Shown: positions 35,122 to 42,792 of the stretch, in pieces | Layout: every line of letters begins with the position of its first letter | Position numbering within the stretch: the stretch's first letter is position 1 | Source of the DNA: Acetilactobacillus jinshanensis | Lineage (GTDB): Bacteria; Bacillota; Bacilli; Lactobacillales; Lactobacillaceae | Assembly: GCF_004359375.1 (NCBI RefSeq) | Contig: NZ_CP034726.1 | Span: 1,178,001 to 1,242,000 of the forward strand | DNA: 64,000 nt | Direction of reading: 5' to 3' | Notes under the pieces: model-generated | The model's input: only the letters and a program-made list of their open reading frames with translations | What the model was told of the DNA's origin: nothing | Database searches by the model: none | Program-made: the position numbers and the translations under genes

Positions 35122-35943
35122 CTAATTGTTGATGTCAAACTGCTTTCTAGCGGCGTCAATTGTTTTATCAATTGAAATGGCTGGATTTAGCTTCGGTACT
35201 GCTGCGGACTTTAAATGAATTAAGAATTCAACGTTACCCTTGCCACCTTCAATTGGTGAGAAACTTAAGCCTAATACGGAAAATCCAGAATGCATAGCGT
35301 AACCGATGACGTTCTTAATCACCTGAACGTGAACACTATGATCACGGACGATCCCATGCTTACCAACTTTGTCACGGCCGGCTTCAAACTGGGGTTTGAT
35401 TAAGGCAACTACTTCACCACCAGGCTTAATAATGGGCTTTAACGGTGGCAAGATCAGCTTTAATGAAATGAATGAAACATCAATTGACGCGAATTCTGGC
35501 TGACCCTTCTTAAAATCACTTGGTTTACTGTACCTAAAGTTAGTGTGTTCCATAACGATAACCCTGGGATCCGTTCGTAATTTCCATACTAACTGGTTGG
35601 TACCCACATCAAGGGCATAACTTCGTTTGGCACCGTTCTGTAGCATTACATCGGTAAAGCCACCGGTTGATGAGCCAATATCCAGGACGACTTTGCCTTT
35701 TACACTGATGTGAAATACATTTAAGGCTTTCGCTAATTTCAGACCACCACGACTAACGTACGGCATCTTTTTACCTTTAAAATGCAGATGCGTACTAGCG
35801 GGAATCTTAGTTCCCGGCTTATCCAGTCGCATATTATTTTTACCTAAGATTTGGCCGGCCATTACAGCTCGTTTAGCCTTTTCTCGACTGCTGAACAGTC
35901 CTTGTTTAACTAATAAAACGTCAACACGTTCTTTATCTTTCAT
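35122..35943 (-). CDS. tlyA: TlyA family rRNA (cytidine-2'-O)-methyltransferase
   Basis: The 273-residue protein has an N-terminal S4 RNA-binding domain (RVDVLLVKQGLFSSREKAKRAVMAG) and an FtsJ-like methyltransferase domain with DIGSSTGGFTDVML and ASIDVSFISL. TlyA homologues methylate the ribose of rRNA cytidines and in some species also have hemolysin-like activity. It starts 5 bp after the ispA stop. Its function here is inferred from the family (YqxC). Confidence 0.93.
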   Translation of the reverse strand: MKDKERVDVLLVKQGLFSSREKAKRAVMAGQILGKNNMRLDKPGTKIPASTHLHFKGKKMPYVSRGGLKLAKALNVFHISVKGKVVLDIGSSTGGFTDVMLQNGAKRSYALDVGTNQLVWKLRTDPRVIVMEHTNFRYSKPSDFKKGQPEFASIDVSFISLKLILPPLKPIIKPGGEVVALIKPQFEAGRDKVGKHGIVRDHSVHVQVIKNVIGYAMHSGFSVLGLSFSPIEGGKGNVEFLIHLKSAAVPKLNPAISIDKTIDAARKQFDINN

Positions 35944-35948
35944 ATCTA

Positions 35949-36857
35949 TTATCTCCGACGATTGCGTCTCTTAACTTGAAAATAACTAAAAAAGGATTTT
36001 AATAATCCGGTATCAATTGATGATTTACGATTCAAATCATCTAGATCACGTCGACCATGATCAAGAACTGCTTCTAATTGATCATAAGCTCCGACTAAGC
36101 CCAATAAATTTGGGTAAGTGTTCTTACCAGAATCCTGACCGACGGGCTTACCAAGTTCAACTTCGCTCCCCACGACATCTAAAATATCATCATAGATTTG
36201 GAAAGCTAAACCAAAACAATCCGCAAAGCGTAACAATGGCTTAACCAACTCTTTTTTTGCATGACCCATGATTAAACCGGCCTGAACCGCATAATGAATT
36301 AAAGCACCCGTTTTATGCCGATGTAAAACTTTTAAACGGCTTAATGGTAACTGATGATCTTCAAATTCAATATCGCTAGCCTGACCGGATACCATGCCGC
36401 TCGGTCCAGCAGCTTTAGATAAGCCATCAACTAACTTAACTTTGGTGTCAACTGATAACGAATTATCAACTAGCCACTGAAAAGCTAACGTTAATAAGCC
36501 ATCCCCAGCTAACGTAGCCATTCCAGCACCAAAGACGGCATGGCTAGTCGGTTTATGCCGACGTAAGCCATCATCGTCCATTGCTGGCAGATCATCATGG
36601 ATCAAAGAATAGGTGTGAAGTAATTCTAAAGCGCAAGTGGCCTTCATCTTAGCCGGAGTTAATTTAGCGCCTAACGTCTTTAAGGTCGCTAAAGTTAACA
36701 TCGGTCGTAACCTTTTACCACCGGCTAAGACTGAGAAATTCATGGCTTGATTTAAGGTCTTCTGATCAACATCCTTTTTTAAATTATCCTTTAAATATTG
36801 GTTAATTTTAGGATGATACATGGACTCAAACTTAGCTAAACGTGGATCCTTACTCAT
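35949..36857 (-). CDS. ispA: polyprenyl (farnesyl/geranyl) diphosphate synthase
   Basis: Condenses isopentenyl diphosphate with allylic diphosphates to farnesyl diphosphate, feeding undecaprenyl phosphate for wall synthesis. The 302-residue product has GGKRLRPML, first Asp-rich motif DDLPAMDDD, and second motif DDILD. The C-terminus is basic (FQVKRRNRRR), a short extension compared with many relatives. It overlaps xseB by 4 bp and is followed by tlyA, the usual order. Confidence 0.95.
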   Translation of the reverse strand: MSKDPRLAKFESMYHPKINQYLKDNLKKDVDQKTLNQAMNFSVLAGGKRLRPMLTLATLKTLGAKLTPAKMKATCALELLHTYSLIHDDLPAMDDDGLRRHKPTSHAVFGAGMATLAGDGLLTLAFQWLVDNSLSVDTKVKLVDGLSKAAGPSGMVSGQASDIEFEDHQLPLSRLKVLHRHKTGALIHYAVQAGLIMGHAKKELVKPLLRFADCFGLAFQIYDDILDVVGSEVELGKPVGQDSGKNTYPNLLGLVGAYDQLEAVLDHGRRDLDDLNRKSSIDTGLLKSFFSYFQVKRRNRRR

Positions 36858-37132
36858 CGCTGGTCATTTCCCTGGTTGCCACCAACACTATTATTAACAT
36901 CTTGACCGTTCTTATCACGGTCGTAAGGGACTTCCTTACCATCGTTAGTCATCATTTTAGTTAAAGTATTTTCAGCATTGGATAAGGTACTCTGAAGTTT
37001 ATTGCTTAACTTGACGCCATCTTTAAACTGATCTAAGGCCTTATCTAACGGAACGTCGCCGCTTTCAAGTTGGTTGACGATGGTTTCTAACTTTTGTAAA
37101 TTATCTTCAAAGCTTACTTTTTTCTTTGGCAT
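36854..37132 (-). CDS. xseB: exodeoxyribonuclease VII small subunit
   Basis: XseB binds XseA to form exonuclease VII, which degrades single-stranded DNA. The 92-residue product has SFEDNLQKLETIVNQLESGDVPLDKALDQFKDGVKLS, the family signature. The C-terminal 30 residues (GKEVPYDRDKNGQDVNN...) are an Asn/Asp-rich tail, variable in the family. It lies 2 bp after xseA and overlaps ispA. Confidence 0.95.
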   Translation of the reverse strand: MPKKKVSFEDNLQKLETIVNQLESGDVPLDKALDQFKDGVKLSNKLQSTLSNAENTLTKMMTNDGKEVPYDRDKNGQDVNNSVGGNQGNDQR

Positions 37133-37134
37133 AA

Positions 37135-38490
37135 TTATTTCCCTTTCTTGTTCGGTTGAACTCGATTAACAACCGCATTGGCAGTCCCGTCACGAAAGTT
37201 TAAAGTCACCGAATCTTTTGGTTTCAAGTCTTTAATTCCCTTAATCAAATGATTTTGTCTAGTTACTAAACTGTAGCCACGGCTCATGGTCTTTAACGGA
37301 CTTAAATGATCTAATGAGCTAACGGCATTTTGAAAAACGGCTTTTTTATTATTAACGATGGTCTGCATTGCGGTCTTCAATTGCTGGGTTGCTAATTGGA
37401 TTTGCTGACGATAATTAACAATCTTTTGCTTGGGTGAATGATAATTCAGCTGATAAACATCAGATTGTAATCGACGCTGATACTTGGTCAGATACTGTTG
37501 AACAACGTTTCGTAAATTAGCCTTCAAGTTATCGACCTGTTGAATATACGTTTCGTATAATCGTTTCGGTTGTCTAAAAACATATGATTGCTGAATTTTA
37601 GTTAAACGCTGTTGAAGTAATGCCAACTTATCACGGAACGCAGTTATAATTCGTTCCCTAAGGTTAACAATGTTAGTGATTTCATCGGTTAAAACTGGCG
37701 TAGCTAATTCAGCAGCCGCTGTTGGCGTGGCCGCTCGGACATCGGCTACTAAATCGGCAAGTGTCGTATCAGTTTCATGACCAACCGAAGAAATTACCGG
37801 AACCCGGCAGTTATAAATGGCTCGGACAACGCTTTCTTCGTTAAATGGCCACAGATCTTCAATCGATCCACCACCACGGCCAATAATCAACGTATCGAAA
37901 TGACTGTCCTGGTCAACTCGGTGAATTTGTTTAACTAGATTATCGGCCGCGTTGTTACCCTGGACAATTGCCGGGAATAACACGATCTGAACGATCGGAT
38001 ACCGCCGACGGGTGGTGACGATAATATCACGGATCACGGCGCCTGAACGGGACGTAATCACGGCAATCCGCTTTGGAAAATGCGGTAATGGTTTCTTATG
38101 AGCAGGATTAAACAGGCCTTCCTTAGACAGCTTTTTCTTCAACTGTTCATAAGCTTCGTATAGTTCACCAACACCCTGAGGTTCCATGTGATCGACATAA
38201 ATCTGATAACTGCCTTGCGGTTCATAAACCGAAATCCGACCGGTAACTAGAACCTTCATCCCTTCTTCAGGTCGAAATTTAACGTGGGAAAATTCGGAAC
38301 GAAACATCACGGCACTGATCTTGGCGTGGTCATCCTTTAAACTAAAATATTGATGAGCGTTGGGGCGATATCGATAATTAGATATTTCACCCATTAGGTA
38401 CACTCGACCTAAATAAGGATCATAATCAAATTTTCGCTTGATGTACTGGCTAAGGGCAGTTACCGTTAAATACTTGTGATTAGTCATCAT
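37135..38490 (-). CDS. xseA: exodeoxyribonuclease VII large subunit
   Basis: The 451-residue catalytic subunit has an N-terminal OB fold (YLTVTALSQYIKRKFDYD...VYLMGEISNYR), the catalytic core with TSRSGAVIRDII, RGGGSIEDLWPFNEE and SSVGHETD, and a long helical C-terminal region that binds XseB. The length is normal. It overlaps the end of folD by about 11 bp, so folD-xseA-xseB-ispA-tlyA-recN look like one operon. Confidence 0.97.
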   Translation of the reverse strand: MMTNHKYLTVTALSQYIKRKFDYDPYLGRVYLMGEISNYRYRPNAHQYFSLKDDHAKISAVMFRSEFSHVKFRPEEGMKVLVTGRISVYEPQGSYQIYVDHMEPQGVGELYEAYEQLKKKLSKEGLFNPAHKKPLPHFPKRIAVITSRSGAVIRDIIVTTRRRYPIVQIVLFPAIVQGNNAADNLVKQIHRVDQDSHFDTLIIGRGGGSIEDLWPFNEESVVRAIYNCRVPVISSVGHETDTTLADLVADVRAATPTAAAELATPVLTDEITNIVNLRERIITAFRDKLALLQQRLTKIQQSYVFRQPKRLYETYIQQVDNLKANLRNVVQQYLTKYQRRLQSDVYQLNYHSPKQKIVNYRQQIQLATQQLKTAMQTIVNNKKAVFQNAVSSLDHLSPLKTMSRGYSLVTRQNHLIKGIKDLKPKDSVTLNFRDGTANAVVNRVQPNKKGK

Positions 38491-39349
38491 TTCGACTCCA
38501 TTCGGTTAAGTCAACAACTTGCTGCATTAATGTAGCAACCGTCATCGGGCCAACGCCACCGGGGACCGGTGTAATCAAACCAGCAACTTTAGCGACGCTC
38601 TTAAAATTAACGTCACCGACTAATTTACCGTTGGCATTCATATTTTCACCAACATCGATTACGGTTACACCGGGCTTAACGTCATCACCGTTCAATAAAT
38701 TAATGTGACCGGTTGCACTAATGATTACATCTGCCTGTTTAGTAAAATCACGAATCGGTTTGGCATAGTGATTAAGGTCCGTTACCAACGCACCAGCGTT
38801 AATTAATAAACTAGTCATTGGTCGGCCCACGATGCGACTTCGACCGATTACAACTACTCGACGGCCACGTAACGGAACGTGATAATGATGCAGCATCGTC
38901 ATAATCCCCTTGGGCGTACATCCAACTGGATAGTTGCTCTGACTACCTTCGAATAACTGACCTTCGTTCAACGGATTGACCCCGTCAACATCTTTGCCAG
39001 GATTAATTGCAGCGTTGATCACCCGTTCGTTAATGTGTTTTGGCAACGGTGACTGAACAACGATTCCGTCAATATCATCATTTAAATTACACTGCTGGAC
39101 TAGGTTTAACAACTGATCCTGGGTTGTATCAGCAGGTAATCGTTTAACGATTGACTTAATCCCTAATCGTCCGGCTTTTCGATGCTTTAAATTCAAATAC
39201 ATTCGACTAGCGGGATCATTACCAACTAAAATTTCAACTAACGTGGGCACCACACCTATATTACGTAAAGATGCCACGTTTTCTTTGGTTTTTAAACTTA
39301 ATTGTTTAGCTAATTTTCGACCATCAATACGACCATCAATAATAGACAA
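38480..39349 (-). CDS. folD: methylenetetrahydrofolate dehydrogenase/cyclohydrolase
   Basis: FolD interconverts 5,10-methylene-THF, methenyl-THF and 10-formyl-THF, supplying purine synthesis and Fmt. The 289-residue product has VEILVGNDPASRMYLNLKHRKA with a catalytic-region Lys, VQSPLPKH, KDVDGVNP, and the NADP-binding GRSRIVGRPM. The start is TTG at 39349 with a weak ribosome binding site. The N-terminus contains IDGR twice (IDGRIDGR), from an imperfect 12-bp tandem duplication absent from typical family members. Confidence 0.95.
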   Translation of the reverse strand: MSIIDGRIDGRKLAKQLSLKTKENVASLRNIGVVPTLVEILVGNDPASRMYLNLKHRKAGRLGIKSIVKRLPADTTQDQLLNLVQQCNLNDDIDGIVVQSPLPKHINERVINAAINPGKDVDGVNPLNEGQLFEGSQSNYPVGCTPKGIMTMLHHYHVPLRGRRVVVIGRSRIVGRPMTSLLINAGALVTDLNHYAKPIRDFTKQADVIISATGHINLLNGDDVKPGVTVIDVGENMNANGKLVGDVNFKSVAKVAGLITPVPGGVGPMTVATLMQQVVDLTEWSRNDD

Positions 39350-39409
39350 AAATCAATCACTACTCTCATAAAGACTAAATCAAGTTTATCATACTTAGTT
39401 TTAGATATG

Positions 39410-39442
39410 AAAAGGCGGATTTATAATTATAAATCCGCCTTA
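39410..39442 (-). terminator. terminator after nusB
   Basis: Perfect inverted repeat AAGGCGGATTTATAA / TTATAAATCCGCCTT followed by TTTTC on the minus strand. It lies in the gap between nusB and folD and separates the nusB unit from the folD-recN operon. Confidence 0.85.
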
Positions 39443-39453
39443 CATTATAATAT

Positions 39454-39852
39454 TTATTTAATTTTATTGCCTAAAACACCATTAATAAAACGACGAGAAC
39501 GATCATCGCTGTATTCTTTGGCTAATTGTAATGCTTCATTCACGGCAACTTTATCAGGAACTGCCTCTACATTATCGATTTCGTAAAAGGCAATTCTCAA
39601 AATGATTAAATCCGTCTTAGCAATTCGGTCAATGGTCCAATCGGAACTTAGGTATTTGCTAATCTGGTCATCAAGGGCCTTGCGATCCTTGTTTACACCA
39701 TCAACCAATTGAATCAGGTATTCAGGATAATTAGCATCCTGACTCTTAATTAATGCCTGAAACAATTGAATCGGATCAGCTTTGGGATTAGCGTTCATCG
39801 CGAACAGTGTTTGAAACGCAACCTCACGGATACGATGTCTAGTTAAATTCAA
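39454..39852 (-). CDS. nusB: transcription antitermination protein NusB
   Basis: NusB with NusE/S10 recognises boxA in rRNA leaders and prevents early termination. The 132-residue all-helical protein starts NLTRHRIREVAFQTLFAMN and contains RIAKTDLIILRIAFYEI and VAVNEALQLAKEYSDDRSRRFINGVLG, the family signatures. It overlaps the Asp23-family gene by 4 bp, and a strong terminator follows. Confidence 0.97.
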   Translation of the reverse strand: MNLTRHRIREVAFQTLFAMNANPKADPIQLFQALIKSQDANYPEYLIQLVDGVNKDRKALDDQISKYLSSDWTIDRIAKTDLIILRIAFYEIDNVEAVPDKVAVNEALQLAKEYSDDRSRRFINGVLGNKIK

Positions 39853-40283
39853 TTTTGTTCACCCTGATTATCCTTAAATAAATGGTTTGGATCAACATGA
39901 GATGTTTTCTTCTTCGGTACGATTCCTTCAACATGAACATTAACCGTACCTACGTTTAATTCGGTCATAAACAACAGTTGTTGTTTAACTTTATCCTGAA
40001 TTTGTAAGGCAACTTTTGGAACCGAGTAGCCATAATTAATGTACACATAAATATCAACGATCAATTCATGGTGCTTATTAAAAGCTAAACGAATTCCTTT
40101 GCCCCATTCTCGATGGCCAAATAATTCATTAACGCTCGTTGCTAAGGAACCGCGCATCCGGTTGACACCCTTAACCTGTACAGCAGCGATGCTGGCAATA
40201 ATTTCTAAGACACGGGGTGCGATTTTAATTTTACCCAAGCTAGATTGACCCGATTTAAGGGTTATATTTACGTCTTCAGCCAA
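39849..40283 (-). CDS. Asp23/Gls24 envelope stress family protein (YqhY-like)
   Basis: A 144-residue Asp23 family protein, the YqhY type next to nusB. In Bacillus yqhY is linked to control of acetyl-CoA carboxylase; whether this holds here is not known. Features are GKIKIAPRVLEIIASIAAVQVKGVNRMRGSL, YVYINYGYSVPKVALQIQDKV and INVHVEG-like VNVHVEG. A polar tail of about 20 residues follows. It is the second Asp23 paralogue in the window (the other is at 23439). Confidence 0.9.
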   Translation of the reverse strand: MAEDVNITLKSGQSSLGKIKIAPRVLEIIASIAAVQVKGVNRMRGSLATSVNELFGHREWGKGIRLAFNKHHELIVDIYVYINYGYSVPKVALQIQDKVKQQLLFMTELNVGTVNVHVEGIVPKKKTSHVDPNHLFKDNQGEQN

Positions 40284-40320
40284 AGTATCACCTCATTAAA
40301 TAGACGCGGCTAAATAATCA

Positions 40321-40884
40321 TTAAGCTCTTGAAACATAGGTTCCGTCCTGCGTGTTAATAACTAACTTCTGGCCATTAGTTACAAAGAACGGAACTTGAA
40401 CTACTAAACCAGTATCCATAGTAGCTGGCTTAGAACCACCTGATGCGGTATTACCTTTAATAGTAGGTTGAGTTTGCTTAACGGTCAAGGTAACGGTATT
40501 AGGTAATTTAATTCCTAAGATTTTACCATCAAATTCAAATAGAGTAACTGGTAAATTAGGCTTTAAGTACTTTAAAGCAGGCTTAATGTTGGCAGCCGGA
40601 ACGGTAACCTGTTCATAGGTCTTGGAATCCATGAATACATAACCAGCACTGCCTTTGTATAAGTACTGCATAGCATGATCAGTAATGATTGCCTGAGGTA
40701 CTTTTTCACCAGCACGGAAAGTTCTTTCGATTACAGACTGATCCTGAAGATTCTTAATCCGAGTACGTACAAAAGCACTACCACGGCCTGGGTTAACGTG
40801 GACGACCTTAATTAAACGCCAAACGGCATTTTTGAGAATAATCGTCATACCAGGTCGAAATGAATTTGAAGAAATTTTTGCCAT
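40321..40884 (-). CDS. efp: elongation factor P with arginine at the tip
   Basis: EF-P relieves ribosome stalling at polyproline. The 187-residue protein has three beta-barrel domains and ends with GTYVSRA. The tip of domain I reads VNPGRGSAF, so position 34 (equivalent to the modified Lys34 of E. coli and the Lys of Bacillus) is arginine. Elsewhere Arg-type EF-P is rhamnosylated by EarP; no earP is in the window, so a different or no modification is possible. The gene follows rpmA after a terminator and precedes the Asp23 gene. Confidence 0.94.
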   Translation of the reverse strand: MAKISSNSFRPGMTIILKNAVWRLIKVVHVNPGRGSAFVRTRIKNLQDQSVIERTFRAGEKVPQAIITDHAMQYLYKGSAGYVFMDSKTYEQVTVPAANIKPALKYLKPNLPVTLFEFDGKILGIKLPNTVTLTVKQTQPTIKGNTASGGSKPATMDTGLVVQVPFFVTNGQKLVINTQDGTYVSRA

Positions 40885-40914
40885 AATATGTTCATCTCTT
40901 TAAAAATCAATAAT

Positions 40915-40944
40915 AAAAAGGGACTCATAAGTTGGGCCCCTTTT
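40915..40944 (-). terminator. terminator after rpmA
   Basis: Minus strand AAAAGGGGCCC, loop, GAGTCCCTTTTT, a GC-rich hairpin with five T, between rpmA and efp. It ends the rplU-prp-rpmA unit. Confidence 0.7.
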
Positions 40945-40962
40945 GTCATAATAAATTCTAAT

Positions 40963-41259
40963 TTACTTTGCGGCTTCAGATACAGGGTATACTGATACTC
41001 TCTTCTTACGACGACCCATACGTTCGAATCGAACTACACCTTTAATGGTGGTGTATAAAGTATCATCCCCGCCTTTCTTAACGTTAAGGCCAGGATATAC
41101 ACGAGTACCACGTTGACGATATAAGATAGAACCGGCGGTAACAGTAGATCCATCGGCAGCTTTACAGCCTAAACGACGACCAATTGAATCATGGGTGTTA
41201 CCAGTAGAACCAGTACCTTTATGGGTTGAGAAGAACTGTAAATCCATTACTAATTTCAT
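40963..41259 (-). CDS. rpmA: 50S ribosomal protein L27 (with Prp-cleaved N-terminal extension)
   Basis: The 98-residue L27 begins [18 protein letters not shown]. The N-terminal extension with LQFF is typical of Firmicutes and must be removed after F10 by the protease Prp so that the new N-terminus reaches the peptidyl transferase centre. The prp gene lies directly upstream. The ribosome binding site GGAGGTG is 8 nt before the ATG at 41259. [15 protein letters not shown] and [15 protein letters not shown] are conserved L27 motifs. Confidence 0.97.
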   Translation of the reverse strand: MKLVMDLQFFSTHKGTGSTGNTHDSIGRRLGCKAADGSTVTAGSILYRQRGTRVYPGLNVKKGGDDTLYTTIKGVVRFERMGRRKKRVSVYPVSEAAK

Positions 41260-41279
41260 GTTTTACACCTCCGTATATT

Positions 41280-41615
41280 TTAACGAATAATATTTAATTT
41301 TATATAACGATGATATCGATCAGCAATCATTTTGATCCCTAATTCAAAGCTTTGTAACAACGTCTGAACTTTTAATTTTTTAACGTAGTCATGAACTTCA
41401 GGAATTTTAACGATTAATAAACCACCATTCACTTGATCTTGTTTCACCTGAGGCTTGATGCTAGCAAGTGAAGATAAACTATTAACGGTCGTGATCGATA
41501 ATGCTGATACAGCTGCACAGACAATATCATGTCCATAATTAGCTGAATTAGCGTGACCAATTAATTTAAAGCCGTTAATCAAATGATTGTGGTAAATAAC
41601 AGTTGCTCTAATCAT
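41280..41615 (-). CDS. prp: ribosomal-processing cysteine protease Prp
   Basis: Prp cleaves the N-terminal extension of L27. The 111-residue product has the active-site pattern GHANSANYGHDIVCAAVS with catalytic H21 and C33. The length is normal. It lies between rplU and rpmA, 20 bp from rpmA, as in all Firmicutes with extended L27. Its presence together with the LQFF extension makes a consistent pair. Confidence 0.95.
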   Translation of the reverse strand: MIRATVIYHNHLINGFKLIGHANSANYGHDIVCAAVSALSITTVNSLSSLASIKPQVKQDQVNGGLLIVKIPEVHDYVKKLKVQTLLQSFELGIKMIADRYHRYIKLNIIR

Positions 41616-41620
41616 AATAA

Positions 41621-41929
41621 TTAGGCATTAACTGCGCTGATCTTAACTGCTGTATATGGTTGACGGTGACCTTTCTTAGAATGATGGCCCTTCTTAGCAT
41701 GATAACGGAAAAGGGTAACCTTCTTGTTTTTGCCCTGCTTTACAACAGAACCTTCAACGGATGCGCCGCTAACGGTTGGAGTGCCAATCTTAACAGATTT
41801 ACCACCAACGAATACGACGTTCTTAAAGGTAACCTTGTCACCTTTTTTGGCGTTAAGCTTTTCAACATAAACGGTGTCACCTTTGGCAACACGGTACTGC
41901 TTACCGCCAGTTACAATAACTGCGTACAT
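41621..41929 (-). CDS. rplU: 50S ribosomal protein L21
   Basis: The 102-residue L21 starts MYAVIVTGGKQYRVAKGDTVYVEKL, the invariant N-terminus, and ends in GHRQPYTAVKI. L21 binds 23S rRNA. The ribosome binding site is AAGGAGG. It is the first gene of rplU-prp-rpmA, with its own promoter and a leader that resembles the L21 leader RNA. Confidence 0.97.
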   Translation of the reverse strand: MYAVIVTGGKQYRVAKGDTVYVEKLNAKKGDKVTFKNVVFVGGKSVKIGTPTVSGASVEGSVVKQGKNKKVTLFRYHAKKGHHSKKGHRQPYTAVKISAVNA

Positions 41930-41944
41930 TTAAGTGCACCTCCT

Positions 41945-42046
41945 TATTAATTTACTTAGACTCGCCGAATCAAGCGCCTATTAAATTAAATAGAACTTAA
42001 GCTCAAAATCGTGCGGTTGCAGCTGTGGGAAGTCCACAATTACAAC
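41945..42046 (-). promoter_or_regulatory. L21 leader-like RNA upstream of rplU
   Basis: The roughly 100-nt leader from the promoter to the L21 ribosome binding site contains GTGGACTTCCCAC, a short hairpin, then GCTGCAACCGCACG, and later AGGCGCTTGATTCGGCGAGTC. These blocks are not coding and their position matches the L21 ribosomal protein leader of Firmicutes. The family assignment is by memory of the motif and would need a covariance model. Confidence 0.55.
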
Positions 42047-42052
42047 AATTTA

Positions 42053-42081
42053 AGTATACCTGGATATTTATTAATTATCAA
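42053..42081 (-). promoter_or_regulatory. promoter of rplU-prp-rpmA
   Basis: TTGATA (42081-42076), 17-bp spacer, TATACT (42058-42053) on the minus strand, just after the terminator of tRNA-Arg. Confidence 0.75.
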
Positions 42082-42090
42082 CCTGAAAAT

Positions 42091-42120
42091 AAAAAAGACA
42101 TGAGTAAAACTCATGTCTTT
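42091..42120 (-). terminator. terminator after tRNA-Arg
   Basis: Perfect inverted repeat AAAGACATGAGT / ACTCATGTCTTT with a short loop, followed by TTT on the minus strand (six T in all). It lies 11 bp past the 3' end of the tRNA. Confidence 0.88.
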
Positions 42121-42131
42121 CATAGGTCAAT

Positions 42132-42204
42132 GTCGCAGGTGGGGTTCGAACCCACGACCCACGGTTTAGAAGACCGTTGCTCTATCCAGCTGAGCCACTG
42201 CGAC
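42132..42204 (-). tRNA. tRNA-Arg (anticodon UCU)
   Basis: A 73-nt cloverleaf on the minus strand: acceptor GTCGCAG / CTGCGAC, D-arm GCTCAGCTGGATAGAGC, anticodon arm ACGGTCTTCTAAACCGT with loop CTTCTAA and anticodon TCT, T-arm GTGGGTTCGAACCCCAC. CCA is not encoded. UCU reads AGA/AGG arginine codons. A promoter and a terminator flank it closely, so it is a monocistronic tRNA gene. Confidence 0.97.
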
Positions 42205-42222
42205 ATAGTGACGACACTTAAT

Positions 42223-42251
42223 ATTGTATTAAATTTGGCTTACAAAGTCAA
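42223..42251 (-). promoter_or_regulatory. promoter of tRNA-Arg
   Basis: TTGACT (42251-42246), 17-bp spacer, TACAAT (42228-42223) on the minus strand, 19 bp from the tRNA 5' end. It lies partly within the gap after the 169-residue gene. Confidence 0.75.
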
Positions 42252-42262
42252 CTCTTCATCAG

Positions 42263-42772
42263 TCATTTAAGTGGCTTCTGGCCATATTTTTGATTAAAAG
42301 CCTTAGCAATTCCATTTTTAGTCAAGCCTAAATCACTTAAGCCCAACTTCAGATAAAGCTTCCACGAATACATTAAGTCATTGATGTTGTGGTTAAAGTA
42401 GCTATCATAAAGCATGTTTTTAATTGCTAAATATAGTTGACTAAGGTATTTAGTCTTTTTACGATCACTTAACCGATCCAATTCTTCATCAGAGGTCAAT
42501 ACGATTTGGTTCCAATTCTTTAAATTAGCGATTAAGAAGAAATGATCAAGGCCCTTAACATATAAGGACAGGATTTGTTTCTTTAAATGAGCGTCTTTCT
42601 TTGGAACTTGGTTATAATACCAGCCAATTGAATCCGCTAATTTAGCCAATAGGACATCTAGAACAACGTATGCGTTCTTGACTCGAACCATTGGTAAATA
42701 CCTGAACCGACTGTGTAATTCTTTTTCTCTGTGATATAAAACCGATTCCTTTAACATTTGAGAAACGTTCAT
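42263..42772 (-). CDS. hypothetical protein, possible degenerate dimeric dUTPase-like fold
   Basis: A 169-residue, all-helical-looking protein. Two segments, VVLDVLLAKLADSIGWYY (about 36-53) and KKQILSLYVKGLDHFFLIANL (about 64-84), line up by eye with the metal-binding helices of dimeric (MazG-like) dUTPases, whose motifs are close to ELGELANE and EEYVDGLHF. The acidic metal ligands are mostly missing, so if the kinship is real the protein is probably not an active pyrophosphatase. The relation is tentative. It is the last gene of the miaA-glnA-unknown run, 20 bp from its neighbour, and is followed by tRNA-Arg. Confidence 0.6.
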   Translation of the reverse strand: MNVSQMLKESVLYHREKELHSRFRYLPMVRVKNAYVVLDVLLAKLADSIGWYYNQVPKKDAHLKKQILSLYVKGLDHFFLIANLKNWNQIVLTSDEELDRLSDRKKTKYLSQLYLAIKNMLYDSYFNHNINDLMYSWKLYLKLGLSDLGLTKNGIAKAFNQKYGQKPLK

Positions 42773-42792
42773 TACTAAATTACTCCTTCTCG

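Noticed and set aside
42025-42270. Plus-strand 81-codon open frame across the tRNA region
   Set aside because: It covers the L21 promoter, a terminator and tRNA-Arg on the other strand, so it is a chance frame.
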